Source: JACDAN01 sp963801855 (lineage in GTDB: Bacteria; Actinomycetota; Thermoleophilia; Gaiellales; Gaiellaceae). From it: 64,000 bases of DNA. Under the pieces are notes generated by a model. It had not been told where the DNA came from. It searched no databases and saw only the letters and a list, made by a program, of their open reading frames with translations. How positions within the stretch are numbered: the first letter of the stretch is position 1; each line of letters begins with the position of its first letter. The stretch lies in the NCBI GenBank assembly GCA_963801855.1, contig CAWDGK010000002.1, positions 186,001 to 250,000 on the forward strand. Reading direction: 5' to 3'. Made by a program: the position numbers and the translations under genes. This document shows, one piece after another, positions 46,907 through 57,453 of this stretch.

Positions 46907-47911
46907 ATGCTGCGCTTCGTCGTCCGCCGGCTGCTCCTGCTCGTCCCGATCCTGCTCGGGCTCTCGATCCTCGTCTTCCTCTGGGTCAGGGCCCTGCCCG
47001 CCGGCCCCGCTCAGTCGCTGCTCGGCGAGCGCGCGACGCCCGAGACGATCGCCCAGATCGAGGAGCAGTACGGCCTGGACGAGCCGATCCACGTCCAGTA
47101 CTTCAGCTACCTGAAGACGCTCGGGACCGGCGACCTCGGCACCACGATCCGGACGCGCCGCCCGGTCACCGACGAGCTGAAGGAGCGCTTCCCGGCCACG
47201 ATTGAACTGACGATCGCGGCGCTGATCTTCGCTGTCAGCATCGGGATCCCGCTCGGGTTCATCGCCGCCAAGCGCTACGGCACCTTCATCGACCATTCGA
47301 GCCTGCTCTTATCCCTGCTCGGGATCTCGATCCCGGTCTTCTTCCTCGCGATCCTCCTGAAGTACGTCTTTTCCGTCGAGCTCGGGCTGTTACCCACGGT
47401 CGGCAGGATCGACGTGACGATCGACCTCGAGCACCCGACGAACTTCTACACCATCGATGCGCTGATCGCGGGCGACCTCTACGCGTTCTGGGACGTGATC
47501 AAGCACCTGATCCTGCCGGCGATCGCGCTCGGCTCGATCCCGCTCGCGATCATCGCGCGGATCACGCGTGCGGCCGTTCTCGACGTCCAGAACGAGGACT
47601 ACGTGCGCACCGCGCGCGCCAAGGGGCTTTCGCCCCGAGTGGTCGACTCGCGCCACATCTTCAGGAACGCACTGCTGCCGATCATGACGATCGTCGGGCT
47701 GCAGATCGGCCTGCTTCTCTCCGGCGCCGTCCTGACCGAGACCGTGTTCGCATTCCCCGGCATGGGGAGCTGGCTCGTCGAGGCGATCCGGCAGCGCGAC
47801 TACCCGATCCTCCAGGGCGGGATCCTCTTCGTCTCGCTCGTCTTCGTGCTGATGAACCTCATCGTCGACGTGTCGTACGCCCTCATCAACCCGAGGATCC
47901 GAGTCTCGTGA
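46907..47911 (+). CDS. Oligopeptide ABC transporter permease, DppB-like
   Basis: A 334-residue inner-membrane permease with six helices. It opens MLRFVVRRLLLLVPILLGLSILVFLWVR, has the extended DppB-type loop (GDLGTTIRTRRPVTDEL), and the coupling EAA motif (VRTARAKGLSPRVVDSRHIFRNALLPIMT). A GTGA overlap leads into the second permease. Part of the 45.2-50.9 kb importer. Confidence 0.93.
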   Translation: MLRFVVRRLLLLVPILLGLSILVFLWVRALPAGPAQSLLGERATPETIAQIEEQYGLDEPIHVQYFSYLKTLGTGDLGTTIRTRRPVTDELKERFPATIELTIAALIFAVSIGIPLGFIAAKRYGTFIDHSSLLLSLLGISIPVFFLAILLKYVFSVELGLLPTVGRIDVTIDLEHPTNFYTIDALIAGDLYAFWDVIKHLILPAIALGSIPLAIIARITRAAVLDVQNEDYVRTARAKGLSPRVVDSRHIFRNALLPIMTIVGLQIGLLLSGAVLTETVFAFPGMGSWLVEAIRQRDYPILQGGILFVSLVFVLMNLIVDVSYALINPRIRVS

Positions 47912-48828
47912 GCGTCGCGCAGGCCGAAGCGCAAGTTATTCAGCTCGAGGCGCCGAGCGGGCTCTGGCACGAGGCGTGGCGGCGGCTACGCTCGAACCCC
48001 GGCGCGATCATCGGCTTCGTGATCGTCGGGGTCTTCCTGACCGCTGCGATCTTCGCCCCGCTGATCGCGCCCGAGGATCCGACCGGTGCCGGGGTCGACG
48101 ATCTCCTCAACCGCCGCGGCACGACCTGCTGTCCGGGGCCGTCGGCGGAGCACCTCTTCGGCCTGGACGAGCAGGGGCGAGACGTCTTCTCGCGGGTCGT
48201 CTACGGCGCGCGCTACTCGCTGATGATCGGGATCGTCGCCACCGTCGTCGGGCTCACCTTCGGCGCCCTCTTCGGCGCCCTCGCCGGTTTCTTCGGCGGC
48301 TGGGTCGACTCGGTGATCATGCGCGCCGCAGACATCATGCTCTCGATCCCGGGCCTGCTCCTCGCGATCGGGCTGGTCGCGATTCTCGGGCAGGGACTGT
48401 GGCAGATCATGATCGCCGTCGGGGTCGCGCAGATCCCGATCTTCGCCAGGCTCCTCCGCGGCTCGATCCTCGGCGCCCGCGAGGCCGACTACGTGCTCGC
48501 CGCCCGGTCGGTCGGCGTTCCGAACCGGTCGATCCTCGGCGCCCACATCCTTCCGAACGCGATCTCGCCGGTGATCGTCCAGGGCACGCTCGCCCTGGCG
48601 ACGGCGATCATCGAGGTCGCAGGGCTCGGGTTCCTCGGACTGGGCCCGCCGGACCCGGCGACGCCGGAGTGGGGGACGATGCTGACGGCGACCACGCGCT
48701 ACCTCGAGTCTGCGCCGCACCTCGCGTTGATCCCGGGTGCCGCCATCGTCGTCTCCGTGCTGGGCTTCAACCTGATCGGCGACGGGCTGCGCGAGGCCCT
48801 CGACCCGCGATTCAGAGGGCGAGCGTGA
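47908..48828 (+). CDS. Oligopeptide ABC transporter permease, DppC-like
   Basis: A 306-residue permease. The N-terminal DppC domain (HEAWRRLRSNPGAIIGFVIVGVFLTAAIFAPLIAPEDP) precedes the BPD_transp_1 core with LFGLDEQGRDVFSRVVYGARYSL, then the EAA motif (VLAARSVGVPNRSILGAHILPNAISPVIV). GTG start overlapping the upstream stop; the stop overlaps the next ATPase gene (GTGA). A variable loop with Cys-Cys (TTCCPGPSAEHLF) precedes the core. Confidence 0.93.
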   Translation: MSVAQAEAQVIQLEAPSGLWHEAWRRLRSNPGAIIGFVIVGVFLTAAIFAPLIAPEDPTGAGVDDLLNRRGTTCCPGPSAEHLFGLDEQGRDVFSRVVYGARYSLMIGIVATVVGLTFGALFGALAGFFGGWVDSVIMRAADIMLSIPGLLLAIGLVAILGQGLWQIMIAVGVAQIPIFARLLRGSILGAREADYVLAARSVGVPNRSILGAHILPNAISPVIVQGTLALATAIIEVAGLGFLGLGPPDPATPEWGTMLTATTRYLESAPHLALIPGAAIVVSVLGFNLIGDGLREALDPRFRGRA

Positions 48829-49835
48829 ACGAGCCGCTCCTCTCGGTCGAGGATCTCGAGGTCAGGTTCTGGACGGGCCGCGGGACCATCCACGCCGTCA
48901 ACGGCATCTCTTTCGACATCGCGCCGGGCGAGACCCTCGGCATCGTCGGCGAGTCGGGTTGTGGCAAGAGCGTGACCTCGCTCGCGATCCTCGGGATCCT
49001 GCCCCGCGCCGGCCGTGTCACGGCGGGCACGGTCCGGTACCAGGGCCGCGACCTCGTCGGGCTCTCCGACGAGGAGCTGCGCTCGATCCGCGGCAAGGAG
49101 ATCGCGATGATCTTCCAGGATCCGATGACGAGCCTGAACCCGGTGCTGACGATCGGCAAGCAGCTCCGCGAGCCGATCCAGACGCACTTCGGGCTCAACA
49201 CCGACGAGTCCAACCGCCGCGCCGGCGAGCTGCTCGACCGGGTCGGGATCCCGAGCGCGAAGATGCGCCTGAAGGACTATCCGCACCAGTTCTCCGGTGG
49301 GATGCGGCAGCGGGCGATGATCGCGATGGCCCTAGCTTGCGAGCCGAAGGTGCTGATCGCGGACGAGCCGACGACGGCGCTCGACGTCACGATTCAGGCC
49401 CAGATCCTCGACCTGCTCCGCGAGTTGGTCGCCGAGCGCGACACGGCGCTGGTCATGATCACCCACGATCTCGGCGTCGTCGCCGGGATGTGCGAGCGCG
49501 TGAACGTGATGTACGCCGGCATGTTCGTGGAGACCGGGTCGGCGCGGCAGGTCTTCGGCCGGCCGAGGCACCCGTACACGCTGGGGCTCCTCCAGAGCGT
49601 CCCGCGTCTCGACGCAGCGCGCAAGACGGCGCTCCAGCCGATCGAGGGCAACCCGCGCGACATGCTTTCTCCACCGCAGCGAGTGCCCGTTCGCCCCGCG
49701 GTGCCGCTACGAGGTCGAGCAGTCGCTCCAGGAGGTGCCAACGCTCGAACCGGTCGAGCCCGGCCACCACGTCGCCTGCTTCAACCCGGTCCCGGCCGAC
49801 GAGTGGCAGCGGTCGCGCGATGCGGCGGTCGCGCA

Positions 49836-49839
<4 letters not shown>
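48825..49839 (+). CDS. Oligopeptide ABC transporter ATPase, DppD-like (one frameshift)
   Basis: Walker A GESGCGKSVTSLAILG, Q-loop MIFQDPMTSLNPV, signature FSGGMRQRAMIAMALA, Walker B VLIADEPTTALDVT and H-loop MITHDLGVVA. Near 49672 one extra base is needed to reach the C-terminal oligopeptide/4Fe-4S-like region CPFAPRCRYEVEQSLQEVP...HHVACFNPVPADEW, ending at 49839. The GTG start overlaps the DppC stop, and the stop overlaps the GTG of the second ATPase. Energises import with its partner DppF. Confidence 0.92.
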
Positions 49840-50913
<1,074 letters not shown>

Positions 50914-50960
50914 GAAAGCCTGGTCTTCTATTCGGGGGCCGAAAGGGAGAAAATCGAGCG

Positions 50961-51140
50961 ATGGAGGAGAGGCTCGCTCTGCAGCTCGAGCAGACTCTGC
51001 AGCAGTGCGACCGGCTCCTCGCGCGCGTGGACTGGGAGGACGAGACCCGCGAGACACCACTCCTCGATCAGCTCAAGCGGATCAGGCAGGAGACGTGGAA
51101 CGACCTCCAGGAGCTGCGTCAGCGCCTCGAAATGAAGTAG
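50961..51140 (+). CDS. Small helical protein
   Basis: A 59-residue protein, MEERLALQLEQTLQQCDRLLARVDWEDETRETPLLDQLKRIRQETWNDLQELRQRLEMK, that is almost entirely amphipathic helix and likely a coiled-coil dimer. A purine-rich stretch (AAAGGGAGAAAA) precedes the ATG. It lies 47 bases after the transporter operon and could be either its last gene or separate. No known family. Confidence 0.55.
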   Translation: MEERLALQLEQTLQQCDRLLARVDWEDETRETPLLDQLKRIRQETWNDLQELRQRLEMK

Positions 51141-51168
51141 GAGCGGTCACTCAAAAGGGGGAGTGAGG

Positions 51169-51631
51169 TTGTCCACAGACCGCCGATACCTGGGTTGTGG
51201 ACGCTGCAGAGCGAAAAGACATCCTGAGTCGCTACATGGACCACTCGCGGCGCTTCGAAGCAGTTGCGCAGCGACGGACAGCAAGCGGGGCAGGTGAGGT
51301 CATCCCTTTTACGGCTCCCCTCAAGGAGCTCGAGCAAGAGCCGACCGCCCGGGAGATCGAAGTCCTCCAATTGATCTCGGAGGGCCTCGTCAACCGGGAG
51401 ATCGGCGTCCGTCTCTTCCTCTCTGAAGAGACCGTGAAGTCCCACGTACGACATCTTCTGGCCAAACTGCAAGCGCGCTCTCGCGCGCATGCAGTCGCCG
51501 TGGGCTTCCGCCGCAGCCTGATCGCTTAGTCAGGCAACCACGGCGTATTCGGTTCATCAAGAGCCGCCGCCCGCTTTTCCACACCCTGTGGACATATCCC
51601 TCAACAGGGTGATGCCCACGCCTGTGGAAAA
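51169..51631. other. Cluster of DnaA-box-like sequences
   Basis: TTGTCCACA (51169-51177) is a perfect actinobacterial-type DnaA box. Partial or near matches are TGTGGACGC (51196), TTTTCCACA (51575), TGTGGACAT (51587) and TGTGGAAAA (51623). They flank the LuxR HTH gene and the 260-base gap after it. No origin gene (dnaA, dnaN, gyrB) is adjacent, so this is recorded as a cluster of motifs, not as an origin. Confidence 0.35.
51197..51529 (+). CDS. LuxR-type HTH DNA-binding protein
   Basis: A 110-residue protein with a single LuxR_C helix-turn-helix domain at about 45-105: PTAREIEVLQLISEGLVNREIGVRLFLSEETVKSHVRHLLAKLQARSRAHAV. No receiver or ligand domain is present; the N-terminal 45 residues are helical and charged. 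GTG start. It opens a run of regulatory genes in an AT-richer stretch. Targets unknown. Confidence 0.85.
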   Translation: MDAAERKDILSRYMDHSRRFEAVAQRRTASGAGEVIPFTAPLKELEQEPTAREIEVLQLISEGLVNREIGVRLFLSEETVKSHVRHLLAKLQARSRAHAVAVGFRRSLIA

Positions 51632-51789
51632 ACGGAGACTCCGCGAGCGGTCTTACCAGGGCTTGAGGCCACCACCGAGTGCGGCAAAGGCAAGCGTAGC
51701 CACAACGGCAGTGACTCGAGTCGCGAGATGCAACATCTCGAACTACCTCCAAGTCGGAGAACTAACGGCAAGAGGAGCGTATACCCCTT

Positions 51790-53188
51790 TTGGGTGAGAT
51801 ACAAGAGGCTGTACTAAGAAGGGTTGTAGGCCCGAGATTGCCGTCTGTAAACGGTCTTTCCGTCTACGGCTTTGTGCTGGCTGGGTTCGCTCTCGCGTTC
51901 TGCGGAACGCTACTCCTGACGGGAGTACGTTCCGAGGCCCCCGTTTGGGAGCTGGCCGTTTTGGTAGCTGTCGCGGTCGTAGCAGAGCGGCAGCCGGTTC
52001 GGATCACCTCGAACACCGAGATCACCGTCTCTGTCTTGCCCATGCTTTTTGCAGCTGTGGTGTATGGCCCGTTAGACGCTGCACTCGTTGGCGCCTTGGG
52101 GCTTCTTGCAGACTTCCGCGCGCCGTATCTGCGCTGGCTCATATGGACAGCGACGCGCGCTCTCGCCGGAGGCACTGGCCGGCCTCGCAGTCCTCTACCT
52201 GCTCCACAGCGAACCGACGGCCGGCCAGTTGGCGTTGGTCGTAGTTGCCGCAGCATTGGTCGAAGCCGTTGTTGATTCAGGCCTCGGCGCGATCACTGTC
52301 GCTCTAAGGGGCACCGGTTCCTACGGAGCTTTCCTGCGTTCCGTCCAACCTGTGTTGATCTCCAGTCTTGCCGTGTACGTACCTGCAATCGCAGTCTTGG
52401 CGTACGCATATGGTGAGGCGTCGACTTGGACTGTGCTGCTCTTCTTCGTCCCGGGATTCGCTGCCCAGACTGTGTACCGCCTTTATCGAGAGCAGCGGCA
52501 GGCGGCTGAGAGTCTCGCGGCAGCCAACACCCGTCTCCAGCGGGCCAACCTTTCGTTTGCTACCGCTTTGGTCGCCACTCTGGACGCAAGAGACCGCTAT
52601 ACAGCGGGTCACTCAGCAGCGGTGGCTATCTACGCACGTGACATTGCCGCCCGCATGGAACTCCCGGACGACACACGCCAGCTCGTTCATTTGTGTGGCC
52701 TCGTTCATGACATCGGGAAGATCGGACTATCTCCAGGTCTGCTCGAAAAACCCGGCGCGCTGACGCTCGACGAACGACGTCAGATGGAGAGACACTCCGA
52801 AATCGGGGAGGGGATTCTTTCGAACGTCGAGGACTACGCGGAGATCGCTCGGGTTGTTAGACACCATCACGAGCGAATCGATGGACAGGGCTATCCGGAC
52901 GGGATCGCCGGTGACAAAATTCCGCTCCTCTCTCGCATCATCGCCGTGGCGGACGCCTATAACGCAATGACGTCGGATCGCCCCTACCGCGATGCGATGC
53001 CCAGCCGAGTGGCGCGTATGCGGCTCGCACAGGCTGTTGAGACCCAGTTTGACACCTCCGTGCTAGCCGCATTTGAAGCGATCCTTGCGGGATCAGACGA
53101 GAACTATCGAGCTGGCCGTGGGATGGCATTCTCTCGAGAGGCGCTTGCCCACGGCGAACTTGCACATAATGAGATGCGGGTGGCCTAG
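51790..53188 (+). CDS. HD-GYP domain cyclic-di-GMP phosphodiesterase, membrane-anchored (one frameshift)
   Basis: The N-terminal half is a 6-7 helix membrane domain (YGFVLAGFALAFCGTLLL, ITVSVLPMLFAAVVYGPLDAALV, and after a shift near 52170 LAVLYLLHSEP, ISSLAVYVPAIAVLAYAYG). The cytoplasmic HD-GYP domain has ATLDARDRYTAGHSAAVAIYA, the metal site HLCGLVHDIGKIGL and the GYP motif VRHHHERIDGQGYPDG, then VADAYNAMTSDRPYR. HD-GYP enzymes degrade c-di-GMP. The start is the TTG at 51790 or a nearby codon. Base composition is clearly AT-richer than the flanks. Confidence 0.85.
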
Positions 53189-55686
53189 CGAAGCTTGGCA
53201 AGTGCGCCTGCTCGATTTCGTACACCGAGTTTCTCGTAGATATGTCTCACGTGAACTTTTGCAGTCGCTAACGAGATGTAGAGCCGCGATGCGATCTCCT
53301 GATTGGAGAGACCCTCAAGCAGCAGTTCCGACACCTCTCTCTCGCGTGCCGTTAATGCCTCGCGAGCTTGTGTTTCAAGGAGCCCGAACTTCTCTGCGAT
53401 CGCCAGATCGCCCATACGGTGAAGAATCGCCATGAGAAGCTCGTTCTGTCCCACTGCTTGGTCAAGATCCAGCAAGATCTCCGGAGCGGTTCGATAGATA
53501 CAAACGAAGCTGTCGAGATTGCCAGTGGTCTGCGTTAGTTTCCAGAACTCCTTTGCGTGCTCTGCACGATGATCGGATCCCACTGGTGCACACAGAGTTT
53601 CAACCCCAGCAACGAGCACGCGAGCCTCGACCGATGTGTGGAGGTCGGCTCGGGTCTCGGCAACGGAGTCTTGTGCCGATTCAAGGCGACTGAGTCTGAT
53701 TAGTGCGAGTGCTCGATACCGCCGCCAGCTCCGCTCTAGCGGGAGGACTCAACTGATTCACCGAAACAGGGACAATCTCGACAAGAGCAGCATCAGGACG
53801 TTGGCGCACGAGCGATAGGCGCGCCTGCACAAGGCGTGTCAGGGCAGCAACATAAGGATCGTTCGCACTGCCGGACGCACGCACACGGTCAAGGCTTTGC
53901 AGAGCGAGATCGAATTGCTTTAGACCTAGCAGCGCTACGGCCATGTCTATCTGCGCATGTGGTAGCGGAAGGGCAAGCCCGAATCGCTCCGCCTTCACGA
54001 TTAAGGCGCGGGACGTGTCCAACGCTTGCTGGTACTGGCCGGTCAGGTTCAGCGCCGTAGCTAGAGCATGGAGGAAGGCTGTTGACACCAGTGGGTCGCG
54101 CGCCCTCTCCACTAGGTGCAGGCGAGACGAGGCCTCTGCAACCACATCAGCCAAGCCGCCGAGGCGGTTCGCCCGGGTGAGTCGCATGACGTCAACCCTG
54201 AGCCGACCCTCCGGGCTTGAATCAGCCAGCGAATAAGCGGCATCCAGCACCTCTTGAGCGGACGAATCACCAAGTTCGGACGCAGCGTAGTACTCGCCAA
54301 GCAGCGCTTCGCGTTTGGCCTCAGCGGTAACCGCAAGTGTCTGCGCCTTCTGAAAATAGTCGAGGGAAATCCTCTCACGACTTCCTAGCGCAGCGGCATA
54401 ACCGGCCCTGATCAGAGACCGGACTACGAGGGAAGGTTCGAGAAGTTCATGCGATGCCTGCAGGGCCAGCTCCTCGGCGCGAGCGTAGTCACTGAGTCGG
54501 AAAGCCAGCTCGGCCTCCGTCAGATCGAGCACTGGATGATGCACGTGGTGTTCATGTGCATAATCAAGCCAGCGAGTGAGCGTCGCGAGTCGTCCGTCGA
54601 TCAGCAGCGAGTCGAGAGCTCTACTCAGGACTCGCGGGATGTTCATATGCTGGGAATGGTTCCTAGCTATCTCGAATGCATCATCCCACCGCCGCTGCCC
54701 AAGGTAGAAACCAAGGAGTTGGCTCGTTTGACGGTTTATCGTTTTTGAGTGGGCATCAGTAACCCGCCGCCTGAGGTATCGCTTGAGCAAAGGGTGAATG
54801 GCATATGATCCGGCTGTTGCCGGCGAGATAATTCCTAAGCGCCTGGCGTTTTGCACGGTAGTCATTCCACCGTCACCGAGAAGCAACGTTGCCGCTTCGC
54901 TAGTGAACCCGTCGGCAAGGGCGAGCACGGATACCGCGTCGAGTTCCCGCGACTCAAGCGAGGACAACAGTTCCTCTGCAAAGAATGCTTCTACGGTGGC
55001 CAGGTCATATCCTTGGATCCCCTCTGCACCGTTCAGCGCCACTAGTCCGATAACGGCTGGCCAGCCCTTTGCATCCTGTAACAAGGCGCCAATGCTCGCC
55101 GGCGAGTGACCAAGGATCTGGGCGGCCTCATCATCGTTGATCGAGAGGGTGCGATGATCGATCTCCTGGATTTCGCCGTAGAGGATCCGGCGGGCGGTTG
55201 CCCAGGTGGGGCGCCTCCTGGTCATGATCAGAAGTTGAATCTGAGTGGTCTTGAGTGAGCCGATCGACGAACCGTTCCGAGGCAGCCGCCTCCATTGCGA
55301 ATTGGTAGTCGTCTATCGCTAGCCATGCATCTGCCGGCCAGCCTTGGAGATCCTCCGCGAACAAGTCCGCCAGGATGTCGACGTCCTCCTCGGGGTGCCC
55401 CGTACCTCTCAGGCGCTCGAGGGTACGCGTCCCTGCTCCTGTAACGATGTCCTCCGCGGCGGTGGATAGGCCCGCTGCCAGGGCCGCGATGTCTGCGGAG
55501 GCAGGCCCTCCGCCGTACCAGGCGCCACGCCGTTCGGAGGACTCGAGCCAGTGTCTGTGCGAGGGTGGTTTTCCCGTAACCCGCGGGTGCTACCAGCAGC
55601 TTTATCCGGGCAGGACTCTCATCGAGGAGGTTCGTCAGACGAGGACGGCGGACGATGTGCCGCTGGATGTCCACGATTTCTGCCAT
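53185..55686 (-). CDS. MalT-like LuxR transcriptional regulator (LAL family, several frameshifts)
   Basis: Large ATP-binding LuxR regulators have an N-terminal NTPase, a TPR-like middle and a C-terminal HTH. Here the start is MAEIVDIQRHIVRRPRLTNLLDESPARIKLLVAPAGYGKTTLAQTL (Walker A). A shift near 55570 and others to 55225 break the next part (WPADAWLAIDDYQFAMEAAASERFVDRL). The middle 510 residues are intact (GWPAVIGLVALNGAEG, FFAEELLSSL, LHPLLKRYLRRR, helical repeats). A shift near 53710 leads to the HTH LTAREREVSELLLEGLSNQEIASRLYISLATAKVHVRHIYEKLGVRNR at the end. After repair about 830 residues, the normal size. Confidence 0.85.
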
Positions 55687-55779
55687 GCCGCTCGTCCAAG
55701 GCTAGTCCGGTGTCGAAGAGATCGCGACTCAATGACGGGGGGAATCCGCGCCTGCGCCGCGGACGCAGGCGCGGTGCCG

Positions 55780-56046
55780 TTAGTCCCCCGAGCCGATAGT
55801 GATCGGCCCGAGGCTTCGCGAAAGGGGGTCTTTGCCTGTGAGGAGCCGGTAGGCGACTGGGATCTGGCGCCGCCGGGCGACGCCGAGCTTCTGCCGAAGC
55901 ACATCGCAATGTGCCTTGGCGGTTCGCGGCGAGATGCCCAGTCGCTCGCCGACCTCCTCGTTCGAGCAACCGGCGGCAATCAGCTCGATGACTTGAAGCT
56001 GCCGTGGGGTGACGCTCGGCGGGATCCTCGTAAGTGCTTCTTGCAT
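55780..56046 (-). CDS. LuxR-type HTH DNA-binding protein
   Basis: An 88-residue protein consisting of one LuxR_C HTH: SVTPRQLQVIELIAAGCSNEEVGERLGISPRTAKAHCDVLRQKLGVARRRQIPVAYRLL. No sensor domain is present, and no upstream continuation is visible in any frame, so it looks like a stand-alone DNA-binding module rather than a broken larger regulator. It is divergent from no close partner and lies between the LAL regulator and the adenosine deaminase gene. Confidence 0.8.
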   Translation of the reverse strand: MQEALTRIPPSVTPRQLQVIELIAAGCSNEEVGERLGISPRTAKAHCDVLRQKLGVARRRQIPVAYRLLTGKDPLSRSLGPITIGSGD

Positions 56047-56106
56047 GCACCGAAGCTAACGAGGCGCGCCTCGCTTCGCTATTGACCGAAGGGAGTATTT
56101 GCGGCG

Positions 56107-57129
56107 CTACGCCCGCTGAAGTTGAGGCTCCGAGCGGACGAACGTCACTTCGTGCCCGCGCCGGTTCGCCTCCGCGAGCCGCTCCTCGTCCAGGGCGCCG
56201 ATCCGCAGCAGGAGCTCGAACTCGTCGCGCAGATGAGTTCGCATCATCTCCGGCCCGTCCGTGGCGATCGTGAACTGCACTTCGTGCTCGGTGAAGGCGC
56301 GGAAGGTCGAGCGCACAGCGTCCTCACCCTCCAGTGCCTTCGTCAGGAGGTTCGAGGTGGGGCAGATCTCGAGGACGATCCCGGCCTCGCGGATCTGATC
56401 CATCAGCTTCGGGTCCTGGGCGGCGAGGATCCCGTGGCCGATTCGATCCGGACGCAGGGTGGAGACGACCTCGCGGATCTCGGCGATCCCGTAGTCGCCG
56501 CCCTCCTCGCCGACGTGGATCGTGACGCCGAGGCCGGCCTCCCGCGCCTGCTCGACGAGCGGGAGCAGGTCGCGGTAGGGGTAGGGCTTCCCGCCTTCCG
56601 GCCGCGGGCCGGCGATGTCGATGCCGACGACCCCGCGCGGCGCATAGCGGATCGCCTTCTCGACGATGATCTCGTTCTGCCGCTCGGTGAACGTCCGATC
56701 CATCATCAGGATCAGGCCGGCGCGCACCTGCGGGTACTCCAGGCTCGCGCGGTCGAGCCCGCGGATGGAGGCCATGATGATGTGGTCGAGGTCGCGCTCG
56801 CCGCCGCGGTTCCGCTTCATCGGGTTGAAGCGGAGCTCGAGCGTCGTGATCCCCTGCGAGCGGTAGGCGCCGCCGATCGCGGCGTGCACGGAGCGCTCCA
56901 CGGCCAGCGGGCTCGACTGGATCAGCTCGGTCCACTTGTAGATCTGGTCGAGCGCAGCCAGGTCGGGGACGCCGCGCGGGTCCGAGACGGTGACGAGCTG
57001 GTCGAACTCCCAGTAGTCCTTGACCGGGAGCGCGATTCCCTGTTCGTGGGCGAGCGTCCACATGATCTCCGTGGCGACCGAGCCGCCGAGGTGGGTGTGG
57101 AGCTCCGCGAGGCCGTTCGACGTGCTCAT
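56107..57129 (-). CDS. Adenosine deaminase family protein
   Basis: Zn-dependent deaminases of this superfamily convert adenosine (or adenine and related purines) to inosine or analogues. The protein of 340 residues shows ELHTHLGGS (His11, His13 metal ligands), VTIHVGEEGGDYG, RIGHGI and the catalytic pair in ATDGPEMMRT. LEICPTSNLLTKAL matches the substrate-binding wall. It may be adenosine deaminase, adenine deaminase or 6-aminodeoxyfutalosine deaminase; sequence by eye does not decide. It is divergent from a zinc-ribbon gene. Confidence 0.88.
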   Translation of the reverse strand: MSTSNGLAELHTHLGGSVATEIMWTLAHEQGIALPVKDYWEFDQLVTVSDPRGVPDLAALDQIYKWTELIQSSPLAVERSVHAAIGGAYRSQGITTLELRFNPMKRNRGGERDLDHIIMASIRGLDRASLEYPQVRAGLILMMDRTFTERQNEIIVEKAIRYAPRGVVGIDIAGPRPEGGKPYPYRDLLPLVEQAREAGLGVTIHVGEEGGDYGIAEIREVVSTLRPDRIGHGILAAQDPKLMDQIREAGIVLEICPTSNLLTKALEGEDAVRSTFRAFTEHEVQFTIATDGPEMMRTHLRDEFELLLRIGALDEERLAEANRRGHEVTFVRSEPQLQRA

Positions 57130-57206
57130 GTGGCGAGCCTAGCCGCGTCGGAGGTTTCTGCCACGTCTGAGCGGGCACTCGTTCGGAAACCCTGAAGGAG
57201 GACCAC

Positions 57207-57395
57207 ATGTCAACCGGAATTGCTGTCGGAAGCGATGTTTCTGCCGGCACCTACAAGTGCGACAGCTGCGGCTACGAGCTCGGCGTCCAGTCGGTCATCT
57301 CGCTGCCACCGTGCCCGAAGTGCGAGGGCCCGTATTCCTGGAAGGCGCTGACGGGCGGCGACGCGAAGCAAGACCCGCATCCCGACGGCAACTAG
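57207..57395 (+). CDS. Small zinc-ribbon protein
   Basis: A 62-residue protein with CDSCGYELGV and CPKCEGPYSWKALTG, i.e. four zinc-binding cysteines in the 'CxxC-CxxC' rubredoxin-like pattern. A trailing polar tail follows. The ATG at 57207 has the Shine-Dalgarno AAGGAGG. The family appears in many actinobacteria as a small protein of unknown role. Next gene follows immediately on the same strand. Confidence 0.7.
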   Translation: MSTGIAVGSDVSAGTYKCDSCGYELGVQSVISLPPCPKCEGPYSWKALTGGDAKQDPHPDGN

Positions 57396-57453
57396 GCCCG
57401 CCGATCTCTACGGGCTCCCGCTCGAGGAATTCACGCCCGCGCGTGACAGCCTC

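Noticed and set aside
51169..51631. Chromosome replication origin
   Set aside because: DnaA boxes cluster here, but dnaA, dnaN, recF, gyrB, rpmH and rnpA are all absent from the window and there is no strong AT-rich unwinding segment.
57400..57453. In-frame selenocysteine or alternative start for the KP-repeat protein
   Set aside because: No UGA followed by a SECIS-like hairpin was seen; the missing start is better explained by an indel.
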